A stretch of DNA of 64,000 nt from DRWZ01 sp964601505 (GTDB taxonomy: Bacteria; Calescibacteriota; Calescibacteriia; Calescibacteriales; Calescibacteriaceae), in assembly GCA_964601505.1 (NCBI GenBank), contig CAZRNR010000002.1:23646-87645 (forward strand). The letters are read 5' to 3'. Shown here in pieces: positions 17,082-26,751 of this stretch; the first letter of the stretch is position 1, and every line of letters begins with the position of its first letter. The position numbers and the translations under genes are program-made. Below the pieces are notes generated by a model. It was not told the DNA's origin. It was given only the letters and a program-made list of their open reading frames with translations, and made no database searches.

Positions 17082-18418
17082 TTTTGTTTTTCCTTCATAT
17101 TATTTAGAAGTTTTTGAACAAATTTTATTGCTTCCTCTTTTGTTGGTTTGATCTTACCCTCTACTATAGCGTTTTCTATTCTTGATTTTATTTCTCCTAT
17201 AATTTTCCCTTCTTTGATATTGAATATTTTCTGTATCTCATGACCATTGAGCGGACTTTTTATTTCCGATTTCCCAAGCTTTATTATTTCTTCTTTTATC
17301 CTTCTTTTCAATTCATTCAATCCTTCAAGAGCTTTTGAGGGATCTTTCAGTGCTTTTATATCATAATATACAAATTCAAGAACATCATCGGTGTGTTGAC
17401 CAAGTTTTTTGATGAGTCTTCTAACAGCGTTGTCAGACCAAGATGGGGAATAATATATCATATGGTTTTTGACTATAAATTTGACTTTTTCTCTTTCGCT
17501 CTCTGGGAATTTGAATGTTGAAAGAAAATCTTGACATATATCTGCAGATATAAACTCGTGTCCCCAATAAACTGTTCTGCCATCTGGTATCTCTCTTTCA
17601 GCAAATGCTTTTCCTATATCGTGAAAGAAAGCCGAAAGTCTCAGCACTATATCTGGTGGTGTTATATCAACAACTCTTGCGCAGTGTTCAAAAACTCCTT
17701 CAAAATGATATGGAGACTTCTGAGGTTTGTATAAGGCAGGGGTGATTTTAGGATATGTAGCCTCAAAAAATCCGATTTCGCGGAGGAAGAATAATCCAGC
17801 AGAGGGCCTTTTGGCAAGAAACATTTTCCTTAATTCTTCTCCTATTCTTTCTCTTGGTACAGCTGTTAAAGATTTTACTCTGTTTTTGCACTCTCTTACC
17901 AGTTTTTCTTCTGCGATGAATCCATCTGCTATAAACCTGGCTGCTCTTACGATTCTATTTGGATCTTCCTTTATAACTAAAGCAGGATGCACATATGTTC
18001 TGAGAGAGAGTAGTTTTATATCTTCTCTTCCAGAACCAAGCGGATCCATTATACTGTTTAGTGGATCAAGTATGTTCTCAACAGGTATTATAAGTGAATT
18101 TATAGTGAAATCTCTCTTTTTTAGATCAGATATAAGATCTTTGTCTTTCGGAGCACATATATCTATTGATATTCCATTGTAGAATATCCTTACAATTTTA
18201 TATTTTTCTATTTCAATCATTGGCTTGTTGAGGTGGAACGAAACGAGTTTTGCAAAGTTCTTATAATCTCCAAAGACAATAACATCTATGTCGTGGAAAT
18301 CATACTTACCTAAAGTTAGGTCCCTAGGAAATCCACCGACGATATAAATCTTATCTTCTGTTTTTTTAGCAGAATCAAAAAGTGCTTGGAGAATTTTTTC
18401 TCTTGTTTGGTCAAACAT
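17078..18418 (-). CDS. cca: CCA tRNA nucleotidyltransferase / poly(A) polymerase-type protein with HD domain
   Basis: Class II nucleotidyltransferase adding or repairing the CCA end of tRNA, 446 residues. The head domain carries GGFPRDLTLG (about 28-37) and the metal-binding D-I-D of DIDVIVFGD. The RNA/NTP-binding R-A-A-R-F segment is at about 155-165. An HD phosphohydrolase domain follows at about 255-330 (FFHDIGKAF, GHE), as in multifunctional Cca enzymes. Both tRNAs in the window lack an encoded CCA, so this activity is needed. A pure poly(A) polymerase is the alternative. Confidence 0.9.
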   Translation of the reverse strand: MFDQTREKILQALFDSAKKTEDKIYIVGGFPRDLTLGKYDFHDIDVIVFGDYKNFAKLVSFHLNKPMIEIEKYKIVRIFYNGISIDICAPKDKDLISDLKKRDFTINSLIIPVENILDPLNSIMDPLGSGREDIKLLSLRTYVHPALVIKEDPNRIVRAARFIADGFIAEEKLVRECKNRVKSLTAVPRERIGEELRKMFLAKRPSAGLFFLREIGFFEATYPKITPALYKPQKSPYHFEGVFEHCARVVDITPPDIVLRLSAFFHDIGKAFAEREIPDGRTVYWGHEFISADICQDFLSTFKFPESEREKVKFIVKNHMIYYSPSWSDNAVRRLIKKLGQHTDDVLEFVYYDIKALKDPSKALEGLNELKRRIKEEIIKLGKSEIKSPLNGHEIQKIFNIKEGKIIGEIKSRIENAIVEGKIKPTKEEAIKFVQKLLNNMKEKQN

Positions 18419-18515
18419 ATGAAGACCTATAATTTAACTTTTCCTTTTTATGTTTTTATGTTTTGTCGGTTTTTATTTGAGTGTTTGTTGATTTTATAGG
18501 TAGTTGCTATGGACT

Positions 18516-19523
18516 TTATTCTATCACTACTTTCTCTTCTCTCCATTTTTCTATGCTCCCTATTTTGAAAACTTTTCCCTTCATTTTTTCAAGTATAATC
18601 TGTGCCTTTTTCTTTGGGTATATCATTACAAAACCTGCTCCCATGTTAAAGACTTTGATCATCTCTTTCTCTGGAACAAATCTTGATATATGTGAAAATA
18701 TTCCGTCAGCAAAGTTTTCGGATAAATATTCAAGACTTTTTTTGTCAATCGCTGCGGTCATTTTTTCAGGTATGATTCTTGAGAGATTCCCAGGTATTCC
18801 TCCTCCTGTTATGTTTGCGGAAGCTTTAGGATATCCAAATTCTTTGACGATTTCAAAGAAATCATTGACATATATCCTTGTTGGACGCAAAATGACATCT
18901 ATCAACTTATCTCTTTTGAGCCGATCTTCCGGATTTATTAATTTTTCTTCAATCAGTTTTCTTATCAATGAATATCCATTTGAATGTGGGCCATTTGATG
19001 GGAAGGCTAAAATCACATCTCCTTCTGATATCTTATTTTTTTGTGGTAGTTTTTTAACTATTCCTATACAGAATCCGACAAGTTCAAATCTGTTTTTCTC
19101 GTAAAATCCCGGCATTTGAGCTGTCTCTCCACCAACAAGTGAGCAATCTGCTTCTATACAAGCTGAAGCTATTGAACTTATGAGTTTTTCTATGTTTATA
19201 GTTTCAAGATTAGGTACACCAATATAGTCTAGGAATAAAAGGGGTTTCCCGTGCATAGCGAGTATATCATTGACATTCATGGCGACAAGGTCATATCCAA
19301 GACCTTCAATCCTGTTGAATTCCTGGGCTATTGCTATTTTTGTTCCAACGCCGTCACATGTTGCAACTATGAATCCCGCTGGGAGTTTGGCTACCGCAGC
19401 GAAAGGTCCAACTCCGTGTATTACAATGCTTTTTAATGTTCCACTAGCTATCTTCTTTATATTTTCTTTTATGGCATCGGCTTTATCTATATCAACACCA
19501 GCTGATTTATATGATATTTCCAT
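18516..19523 (-). CDS. purM: phosphoribosylformylglycinamidine cyclo-ligase
   Basis: AIR synthase, fifth step of purine synthesis, which closes the imidazole ring with ATP. The 335-residue product has the usual features: YKSAGVDIDKAD at the start, TCDGVGTK at about 55-62, the M-N-x-N-D-I-L segment at about 83-89, GGETAQMPGFY at about 135-145 and SNGPHSNGYSL at about 176-186. It is preceded by an acyl-CoA dehydrogenase gene with a 1-bp stop/start overlap at 19523. No other pur gene is in the window. Confidence 0.96.
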   Translation of the reverse strand: MEISYKSAGVDIDKADAIKENIKKIASGTLKSIVIHGVGPFAAVAKLPAGFIVATCDGVGTKIAIAQEFNRIEGLGYDLVAMNVNDILAMHGKPLLFLDYIGVPNLETINIEKLISSIASACIEADCSLVGGETAQMPGFYEKNRFELVGFCIGIVKKLPQKNKISEGDVILAFPSNGPHSNGYSLIRKLIEEKLINPEDRLKRDKLIDVILRPTRIYVNDFFEIVKEFGYPKASANITGGGIPGNLSRIIPEKMTAAIDKKSLEYLSENFADGIFSHISRFVPEKEMIKVFNMGAGFVMIYPKKKAQIILEKMKGKVFKIGSIEKWREEKVVIE

Positions 19524-20794
19524 TACAGGAGAATAGATGTATCCCCTTTGAGCAATCTTCTCGCGATTGTCCGTCTTTGAATTTCTGATGTTCCATCTGG
19601 TATTCTGTAGGTTCTTGCTAATCTAAAACCATCCTGTAGGCGAAGTTCGTTTGTAAGTCCCATTCCTCCAAATATTTGAATGGCTCTGTCAAAGACTCTC
19701 TGGCATGCCTCAACACAGTAAGCTTTGGTTGCTGATATTTCCTTCACAGGGATTCTTTCGGAATTTTGTGCCAGCCATCCACAATGAATACATATGGCCT
19801 GAGACGTGTAAGTATCCATGTAAGACTCTGCGAGCATGAATTGTATTGCCTGATACTCTGATATTGAATGACCAAATGCTTTCCTCTGCTTTGAATATTC
19901 AATTGACTCATTTAAAGCCCACTCGGAAAGTCCAGCACATATTGCACCAATAGCAAGTCGTCCTATATCTATCCCTTCCATAGCTTTGAGAAATCCAAAA
20001 TTTACCTCACCTATTACATGAGTTTCTGGAACTTCTACATTATCAAAAGATATTATTCCTGTATCAGATCCTATATGCCCCATATATGGGATTATTGATT
20101 GAACTTTCCATCCTCTCTCTTTCTCTACATAAAAAGCTGTTATTCCGCCTTTTTTTGCCTTTAAAAGATCATAATCTGTGACTGCGAACACCACAGCGTA
20201 ATCGGCATATGGACCGTTGGTTATCCATTGTTTTATACCGTTTATGACCCAATTTTTACCGCGTTTTTCTGCATGCGTCTTAAGGGACCAGATGTCTGAT
20301 CCGGCTTCAGGTTCAGAAAGGGCAAAGCACTGGGTTTTTCTACCACTGAGAAGTTCAGGTAAGACATACTTTTTTATTTCATCTTTCAAATCTAGTATAA
20401 CAGATGATGGACCTTCTACGAATCCTGCTATAAGTGGTGATATGAGAAGACCTTTACCGGGAGTTATCAGAACTCTTCCCGGACCATATTTTGCGTGTAG
20501 TGCTATGTTTAAAAAGACAGATGCTATCGGTCCAAATCCGGCACCGCCAAGCTCTTTTGGAACAAAAATCGTGTAAAACCCAGATTCTGCCGATTTTTTT
20601 CTCACATAGTTTCTAAGCTCAAGTACTTCCTTTCTGAGACGTAAGTTTTCGTCATATAGTTTTGTTTCATCCTCCAATATCTTCTTGTTTTCCTTCTCAA
20701 GAGGTATTACTTCCGATTCAATAAATTTGAAAAAAGAATCTATTATTTGCTTTATTTCCTCAGGAGGCTTTAAGTTGATTCCACTATTATCCAT
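19523..20794 (-). CDS. acyl-CoA dehydrogenase
   Basis: FAD enzyme that introduces the trans-2 double bond into acyl-CoA, 423 residues. The family pattern is clear: FALSEPEAGSDI and KQWITNGPYAD in the middle domain, and R-K-A-F-G plus a Q-I-F-G-G-M-G segment in the C-terminal helical domain. Where medium-chain enzymes have the catalytic Glu (Y-E-G-T), this protein has Pro-Asp-Gly-Thr (IPDGTSEIQR). The base may therefore be Asp or lie elsewhere, as in isovaleryl-CoA dehydrogenase. The start is in the divergent 163-bp spacer facing rtcB. It is coupled to purM by a 1-bp overlap. Confidence 0.94.
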   Translation of the reverse strand: MDNSGINLKPPEEIKQIIDSFFKFIESEVIPLEKENKKILEDETKLYDENLRLRKEVLELRNYVRKKSAESGFYTIFVPKELGGAGFGPIASVFLNIALHAKYGPGRVLITPGKGLLISPLIAGFVEGPSSVILDLKDEIKKYVLPELLSGRKTQCFALSEPEAGSDIWSLKTHAEKRGKNWVINGIKQWITNGPYADYAVVFAVTDYDLLKAKKGGITAFYVEKERGWKVQSIIPYMGHIGSDTGIISFDNVEVPETHVIGEVNFGFLKAMEGIDIGRLAIGAICAGLSEWALNESIEYSKQRKAFGHSISEYQAIQFMLAESYMDTYTSQAICIHCGWLAQNSERIPVKEISATKAYCVEACQRVFDRAIQIFGGMGLTNELRLQDGFRLARTYRIPDGTSEIQRRTIARRLLKGDTSILL

Positions 20795-20957
20795 AGCCTT
20801 AATTATTCATTTTCCAAAAGACATTTCAGTAAAATCTAAAAAGATTTTGTTTTGTTGAGAACATGGACCTTTTTGTAATGATTCTGATACTTTGGAAAAA
20901 CTTGGGAGGTTTTTAAATTGGTTAATATCTACCCATCATTTTTTAATCTTTTGAGTT

Positions 20958-22394
20958 ATGGATGTAAAAAAGATATCGGATTACAAGTATTTGATACAAA
21001 AACATGGAGATATGAAGGTTGATGCTGTTATTTTTGCGGATGAGACGATATTACCAAAAGTGATAGAGGATAAATCATTTGAACAGCTCATAAATGTTGC
21101 TTCACTTCCTGGGATAGTTGGAAAAGCTGTAGCGATGCCTGATATACACTGGGGATATGGTTTTCCTGTAGGAGGTGTTGCTGCTTTTGATTTTCATGAG
21201 GGGATAGTTAGCCCAGGAGGTGTGGGATTTGACATAAACTGTGGTGTTAGGTTGCATACTACATCTCTCACATTAAAAGATGTTCGTAATAAGATTGAAG
21301 ATATTGTGAATACGATGTTTGAGATGATACCCGCTGGAGTTGGGCTTTCAGGACATATAAAACTTTCAAAGAATGAGATGAAAAGAATTTCGGAAGAGGG
21401 AGCAAGGTTTGCCGTCTCCTACCTAAGTTTGGGGACAGAAAGAGAGCTTGAAAGCATAGAATCATTTGGAACTATTCAGGGAGCTGATTTTTCAACTGTT
21501 TCAGATAAAGCTTATGAGAGAGGAAGAGATCAGCTTGGAACTATTGGCTCAGGGAATCACTTCGTTGAAGTCGGGTATGTTGAACAAGTTTTAAGAGAAG
21601 ACATTGCAAAATCATGGGGAATATATCAAGGTCAGATCACAGTTCTTATCCATTCTGGTTCTCGTGGTTTTGGACATCAGATATGTGAGGATTATGTTAG
21701 GGTAGCTTTGCGTTGGTGTGAAAGGAATAAAATGAGTCTTAAAGATAATCAACTTGCTTTCATGAGTGTGAGTTCGAAGGAAGGACAAAACTATCTTTCA
21801 GCGATGAGGTCTGCTATAAACTATGCCTTTTCAAACAGACTCATTATCGCTCATTACTGTAAAGAGGCTCTTAAAAAATCTCTTGGGATAACTGAAAAAG
21901 ATCTTAATTGGTCTCTTTTATATGATGTTGCTCATAATACGGCAAAGATTGAAACCCATAGGGTTAATGGAAAGGAGATGAAACTTATTGTCCATAGAAA
22001 AGGTGCAACGAGAGCATTTCCAAAAGGACACCCTGAATTGCCTGAAAAGTATAGAGGAACAGGACAACCTGTTATAATACCTGGGGACATGGGGAGATAC
22101 TCTTATGTTCTTGTTGCTTCCGATAAGGCTATGGAGGAGAGCTTTGGTTCTACCTGTCATGGTGCGGGGAGAAATATGTCAAGAAGTAAGGCCCTAAAGA
22201 TTGCAAAAGGAAGAGATATAGCTCAGGAGTTGAAGAAAAAGGGAATTGTAGTTCGTGCAAGAGAAAAACATCTTTTGGCAGAAGAGATGTCCGAAGCTTA
22301 CAAAGATGTCTATGATGTTGTCCGTGTTTGTGAAAAAGCGGAGCTATCTCTCATCGTTGCTAAGCTCGTACCTCTTGGAGTTATAAAAGGATGA
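20958..22394 (+). CDS. rtcB: RNA-splicing ligase RtcB
   Basis: GTP-dependent, Mn-requiring ligase joining 2',3'-cyclic phosphate or 3'-phosphate RNA ends to 5'-OH ends. The 478-residue length fits the longer archaeal-type form rather than the roughly 410-residue E. coli type. The metal site is FDINCGVR with Cys95, plus GSGNHFVE at 198-205 and HSGSRGFGH at 232-240. The guanylated His is expected at His401 in CHGAGRNMSR. No archease gene and no rtcA or rtcR neighbour is seen, so its substrate here (tRNA halves, damaged rRNA) is unknown. A hairpin with a short T-run follows. Confidence 0.97.
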   Translation: MDVKKISDYKYLIQKHGDMKVDAVIFADETILPKVIEDKSFEQLINVASLPGIVGKAVAMPDIHWGYGFPVGGVAAFDFHEGIVSPGGVGFDINCGVRLHTTSLTLKDVRNKIEDIVNTMFEMIPAGVGLSGHIKLSKNEMKRISEEGARFAVSYLSLGTERELESIESFGTIQGADFSTVSDKAYERGRDQLGTIGSGNHFVEVGYVEQVLREDIAKSWGIYQGQITVLIHSGSRGFGHQICEDYVRVALRWCERNKMSLKDNQLAFMSVSSKEGQNYLSAMRSAINYAFSNRLIIAHYCKEALKKSLGITEKDLNWSLLYDVAHNTAKIETHRVNGKEMKLIVHRKGATRAFPKGHPELPEKYRGTGQPVIIPGDMGRYSYVLVASDKAMEESFGSTCHGAGRNMSRSKALKIAKGRDIAQELKKKGIVVRAREKHLLAEEMSEAYKDVYDVVRVCEKAELSLIVAKLVPLGVIKG

Positions 22395-22400
22395 TTCTAA

Positions 22401-22433
22401 TTGCGGAAAATCTAAAAAATCTTCCGTAATTTT
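22401..22433 (+). terminator. Rho-independent terminator-like hairpin after rtcB
   Basis: TTGCGGAA pairs with TTCCGTAA (one G-U pair) around an A-rich loop and is followed by four T. It begins 7 bases after the rtcB stop and ends before galU, so it probably terminates rtcB transcription. Confidence 0.6.
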
Positions 22434-22444
22434 AAATTTCTAAC

Positions 22445-23293
22445 ATGTTTTCTGTCCCAGTTGCGGTCATACCATCTGCTGGCTTTGGTACAAGAGTTCT
22501 TCCAGCTTCAAAAGTTGTCTCAAAGGAACTCTTCCCCCTATACAATAAACCGGCGATACATTATGTTGTCCTTGAATGTGTCAGTGCTGGAATAAATCAA
22601 GTCATATTGGTTCTTTCAAAAAGAAAAATGGATATAATAAGATATTTTCAACCAGATTCGGAACTTGAAAATTTTTTGAAAATTAAAAACAAACTCCATC
22701 TTCTGAATGACCTTTCTGTTTTCAAAGGTTTAGAAATAGATTATGTTATTCAGGAGGAACAACTTGGACTTGGACATGCTATCTTATGTGCGAAAGAGAA
22801 AGTTGGTCAGAGAAATTTTGCAGTTTTACTACCTGATGATATTTACATCTCTTCGGGGAAAATAGGAGTTATTGAAAAGCTGATCAGTGTATTTGAGAGG
22901 GAGAAACCTTTGGGAGGAGTTGTGCTTGTCAAAAAAGTCTCAAAAGATAAAATCAGTAGGTATGGTGTTATAAAACCCGTAGAGAGAAAGGGTGAGGATA
23001 TGATATATTTTTCTGGGGTTGTGGAGAAACCCAAACCAGAGGAGGCTCCTTCAAGATATGCGGTTGTAGGAAGATATGTTTTCACACCTAAGATATTTGA
23101 TTGGCTTGAGTCTGAGGGCTATGATGAAAGTGGAGAAATACAGCTTGCAGGTGCTTTCGGAAGGTTCTCATCCGAAAACAAAAATGCCCTCCTGGCTTGC
23201 CTGGTCCCAGGAAAATGGCTTGATATCGGTTCCCCAGATGGATATATCAGTGCCTTTAGGGAAATAGCTAAAATAGAAAATCCCAAACATTGA
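22445..23293 (+). CDS. galU: UTP-glucose-1-phosphate uridylyltransferase
   Basis: This enzyme makes UDP-glucose for glycans and lipid glycosylation. The 282-residue product begins with the nucleotide loop PSAGFGTRVLPAS at about 7-19 and KELFPLYNKPAIHY at about 24-37. It continues with VIQEEQLGLGHAIL near 98-111, the LPDD metal motif near 125 and VEKPKPEEAPS near 198-208. The length matches bacterial GalU. A related dTDP- or CDP-sugar transferase is less likely given these motifs. The next gene on the same strand is 1.2 kb away. Confidence 0.93.
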   Translation: MFSVPVAVIPSAGFGTRVLPASKVVSKELFPLYNKPAIHYVVLECVSAGINQVILVLSKRKMDIIRYFQPDSELENFLKIKNKLHLLNDLSVFKGLEIDYVIQEEQLGLGHAILCAKEKVGQRNFAVLLPDDIYISSGKIGVIEKLISVFEREKPLGGVVLVKKVSKDKISRYGVIKPVERKGEDMIYFSGVVEKPKPEEAPSRYAVVGRYVFTPKIFDWLESEGYDESGEIQLAGAFGRFSSENKNALLACLVPGKWLDIGSPDGYISAFREIAKIENPKH

Positions 23294-23787
23294 TTGAAGT
23301 TTGCCTTCAAAACTATAGAATAAAAAAAGATTCCTCCTGTCCAACTTTATCTTTTCACTCTTTTGAGTTCCATTACATAACTAGGAATTCTACAATAATT
23401 TTGAGCTTCTTGGCATGTGAAGTTTCTGCCAATTGGAGACATAATACAAAATATGCAGAGTGTATGATAGAAATATTTTTTGCTTTATTGCAAAGTTTTG
23501 TATTCTTCAATCCATTCTCAAGGGAGGAAAATTTGCAACATTCTCAAGAATGCAGGAGGAAAATTTGCGGCAGAGCAATACAAAGTTTTGTAGGAAATCC
23601 CGACAGCTGACAACAGGAGTTTGAACAAATATGTAGATTTGGAATAACGTTAAATGTATGTGAATTCCTGTAATCTACAGCTTAATTCTTTAATTATTAA
23701 AACTTTCTTTATGTTCTGCTGTGGTTTTATGATATTCAATAATGAAAGTAAAAGTGAAACAATAATTAATCCCTGAAACTAATTATT
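23294..23787. other. intergenic region with short nested direct repeats
   Basis: This 494-bp stretch has no supportable gene. It contains an imperfect tandem repeat whose units begin ATTCTCAAG at 23514 and 23540 and both end in GAGGAAAATTTGC. The outer 12-mer CAAAGTTTTGTA occurs at 23491 and 23581. The 106-codon frame over it lacks any recognisable product. Confidence 0.5.
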
Positions 23788-24276
23788 TCATTTCTTCTTT
23801 TCTATTACGCCGCATGCGATTCTATGTCCAGCGTTTCCTGCTGGGTCTGTCTGGTAATCATCTTTATGCATGTGTATCATCAAAGCTAAACCGATTACAG
23901 AGTTTTTTTCTCCTTCTTTCAGGATTATTTTGGGATTAAATACATAGAATTTTGCTTTTCCTTCTTTATCTGTAAAGAAGTTTGGCATATCACCTGCATG
24001 GTATCCATCTTTGTTCAGAAAGCCATGCTTTTTCTTTTCTGGATTAAAGTGTCCTCCAGCTGTTTGGAAATCTGGCGGCTCACATAAACCTTTCTCGTGT
24101 ATGTGAAACGCCAATTCCTCCCCAGGTGGCAAACCGGATGCTTCAACAAATATGAGTACCCCTCCGGGGATTTGTTTAAGTAAAGCTTTACCTATGATAT
24201 CTCCTTTATTATTTATCATCTTTGCCTCTGCATCGTATTCTGATAGACTTATCAGAAAAAACAGAAATAACTCCAT
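23788..24276 (-). CDS. sodC: Cu/Zn superoxide dismutase
   Basis: Periplasmic or outer-membrane-side dismutase converting superoxide to oxygen and peroxide. The 162-residue product has a short hydrophobic start (about 1-17) that would serve as signal peptide. All metal ligands are visible: His58, His60, His76 and His135 (Cu), with His76, His84, His93 and Asp96 (Zn). The disulfide pair Cys65/Cys155 and the C-terminal NAGHRIACGVI are also present. It is monocistronic. Its presence implies oxygen exposure. Confidence 0.96.
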   Translation of the reverse strand: MELFLFFLISLSEYDAEAKMINNKGDIIGKALLKQIPGGVLIFVEASGLPPGEELAFHIHEKGLCEPPDFQTAGGHFNPEKKKHGFLNKDGYHAGDMPNFFTDKEGKAKFYVFNPKIILKEGEKNSVIGLALMIHMHKDDYQTDPAGNAGHRIACGVIEKKK

Positions 24277-24477
24277 AGTTTAAATTTTATTCCATTTTTT
24301 ATTTTTTGTATTTCTGCTTTTTGTTGTGGTGATTTCCTGATTAAAGGATTGTTTTGAAGTCCTTCTTGGTATATTCCAGTTTATTTTCCCTTGTTTCAAA
24401 AACTGTTTTTTATTTATTTTCCCTAAACTTTATCATTTTTATTGTTTGGTTTTGAGTAATTATTAATTTTTTGCAAA

Positions 24478-26189
24478 ATGGATAGAAAGAGAAGGGAGTA
24501 TCTTCTTTTTCTGATGAAAGCAACAGGTGCTTTCTGGCTTTCAAGATATTTTCCACTTTATGGTTGTTCCTCNNNNNNNNNNNNNNNNNNNNNNNNNNNN
24601 NNNNNNNNNNNNNNNNNNNNNNNNNNNNNNNNNNNNNNNNNNNNNNNNNNNNNNNNNNNNNNNNNNNNNNNNGAGAGAAAATTGACCTATCTTTTTTCCC
24701 TCAATCTGTTGCTTCGGGTGATGTTACCCAAAACTCTTGCATTCTTTGGACGCGAACATTAGACGCAGGTATCCCAATTGTCTGCCAAGTTTCGGAGACT
24801 CAGGATTTTTCAAATTTGGTTTTCAACGAAGTTTTTGTGCCATCAGAAGCTTCTGATAACACGGTGAAGGTAAAGGTTTCAAACCTCAAACCGGGGACAA
24901 AGTACTATTACAGGTTCGTTAAAGATAAGTCATCTTCTCCTGTTGGAGTTTTCAAAACTATTGAGAAAAATCCAGAGCGTATCAGATTTGCTGTTGTGTC
25001 ATGTCAAGATTATTCAAACGGGTTTTACTCCGCTTGGTATCACATTTCGAGAGAAAAAATAGATTTTGTTGTGCACCTTGGTGATTACATATACGAAACT
25101 TTATCCGAGCCTACGTTTCAGTACGCACAGATGAGAACAATATCCCTATCATCTGGAAGAAAAGTATCCCTTGAACTTAAGGACTACAGAGAGCTATATA
25201 AGATATATAAATCAGATAGGTACTTACAGATGGCACATGAGAATTTTCCTTTTTATATAATATGGGATGATCATGAATTTGCAAACGATTCAGCTTATAC
25301 GCTTTCTCCAGATAACGGCAAAGAGCTTTGGGGAAGTGATGAACAGAAAGAAAGGAGGTTGCAGGCTTCACAAGCTTGGTATGAGTATCTACCTGTAGAT
25401 GTATATTTTGAACCAAAAGAGGAAGATCCGAAAAAGCAGATAAGAATTTACAGAAGGTTTGATTTTGGATCTCTTGCAAGACTCCTTATGACAGATGAAA
25501 GACTTTATAGGTCTCCGCACCCATGTGGTGAAGGAGCGCTTGGGCAAAGATATTTGGCATCATGTGATAAAGTAGAGCAAACAACTATGCTTGGCCAAGA
25601 ACAACTTGATTGGTTTCTTGGAGAACTCAAAAAAGCTCAAAATGATGGTGTTGTTTGGAAAATTCATGGAAATGAAGTCTGTATGAGTCAGATGTCTTTT
25701 ACTAGTAGAGAAGGTAAAATATCGTATCTTAATCTTGACCAATGGGATGGATTTGCTGGAGAAAGAAGAAAAATATTTGATCATATAGTTCAGAACTCTA
25801 TAAAAAATTATTTTGTGGTAACAGGAGACTTACATACATTTGTGGTCGGGGAACTTTACGATGATTTTCTTAATCTAAAAGAAAAAGTTGGAGTTGAATT
25901 TGCTGCAACCTCAATAACTTCCTCAAACCTCGGAAACCTTTTGAGGATGACGGAAAAGGATCTTGAGACTATTGAGAATTCACTTGTGAGTTTAAACAAA
26001 AATCTTAAATTTTTCAATTCTCATTACCATGGTTATGCTATATGTGATATAACACCTGAGGAAGCTATAGTAGAACTTTGGAGAGTTTCAAGTATAGAAG
26101 AACCTGAAGTTGAGCAAACCGAGAAAATACTTGTGAAAAAGTATAGAGTAAAAAGAGATACGAACACTATTGAAGATATAACTGGGTGA
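24478..26189 (+). CDS. phoD: PhoD-like phosphodiesterase/alkaline phosphatase, interrupted by an assembly gap
   Basis: PhoD hydrolyses phosphodiesters outside the cytoplasm. The first 31 codons encode K-R-R-E-Y-L-L-F-L and end in L-Y-G-C-S-S, compatible with a Tat-type, lipidated signal. After the 100-N gap (24573-24672) comes the PhoD N-terminal domain (FPQSVASGDV) and the metallophosphatase domain with VVHLGDYIYE, WDDHEFAND, a G-N-E motif and TGDLHTF. The two halves sit in different frames only because the gap length is arbitrary. A real gap congruent to 2 mod 3 restores one frame. About 570 residues are expected. Confidence 0.88.
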
Positions 26190-26194
26190 TTTAA

Positions 26195-26737
26195 GTGATT
26201 TTAAGTTTGAAAAAGGGGGAGACTCTGCTTTATCCGAGAACAGACCAAAACATTTTTATTGCGGAAAACGCGTTATTAATAGGTGATGTCAGGGTAGGAG
26301 AAAACAGTTCAATATGGTATAATGTTGTGATAAGAGCTGATGTCAATTGGGTGGAGATAGGTCGGGGCACAAATATTCAAGATGGAGTGATTATACATGT
26401 TGAAACAGCTTCGTATCCAACTTTTATTGGGGATTATGTTACAATTGGTCATAGAGCTGTGATACACGGGTGTGTCATAAAAGACTTTTCTTTGATAGGG
26501 ATAGGAGCAATTGTTATGAATGGTGCGGAGGTAGGACCTTTTTCTATAGTCGGAGCGGGAGCTCTTCTGACAGAAAATACCAAGATTCCTCCTGGCACTC
26601 TCGCCTTGGGGGTTCCAGCAAAAGTTAAAAGAGACCTGACAGAGCAAGAGATAAATGCATTGAAAATCTCTTCTCAGAGGTATATTGAGCTTTCAAAGAT
26701 GCACCTAAAATTCGCAAAAGATATCAAAAGTGCATAA
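26195..26737 (+). CDS. gamma-carbonic anhydrase family protein (left-handed beta-helix)
   Basis: Hexapeptide-repeat protein of the YrdA/PaaY/Cam class, 180 residues with GTG start 5 bp after the phoD stop. The hexapeptide turns run from about 25 to 145. The three zinc His are visible in VIIHVET, TIGHRAVIHG, and the Asn-type position follows. Many members hydrate CO2, while others are thioesterases or metal-binding proteins without known activity. The C-terminal helix (about 155-180) caps the trimer. Confidence 0.88.
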   Translation: MILSLKKGETLLYPRTDQNIFIAENALLIGDVRVGENSSIWYNVVIRADVNWVEIGRGTNIQDGVIIHVETASYPTFIGDYVTIGHRAVIHGCVIKDFSLIGIGAIVMNGAEVGPFSIVGAGALLTENTKIPPGTLALGVPAKVKRDLTEQEINALKISSQRYIELSKMHLKFAKDIKSA

Positions 26738-26751
26738 AATTAAAATGTCCT

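Noticed and set aside
23290..23610. 106-codon ORF after galU
   Set aside because: No recognisable product, overlaps the galU stop and runs across direct repeats; looks non-coding.
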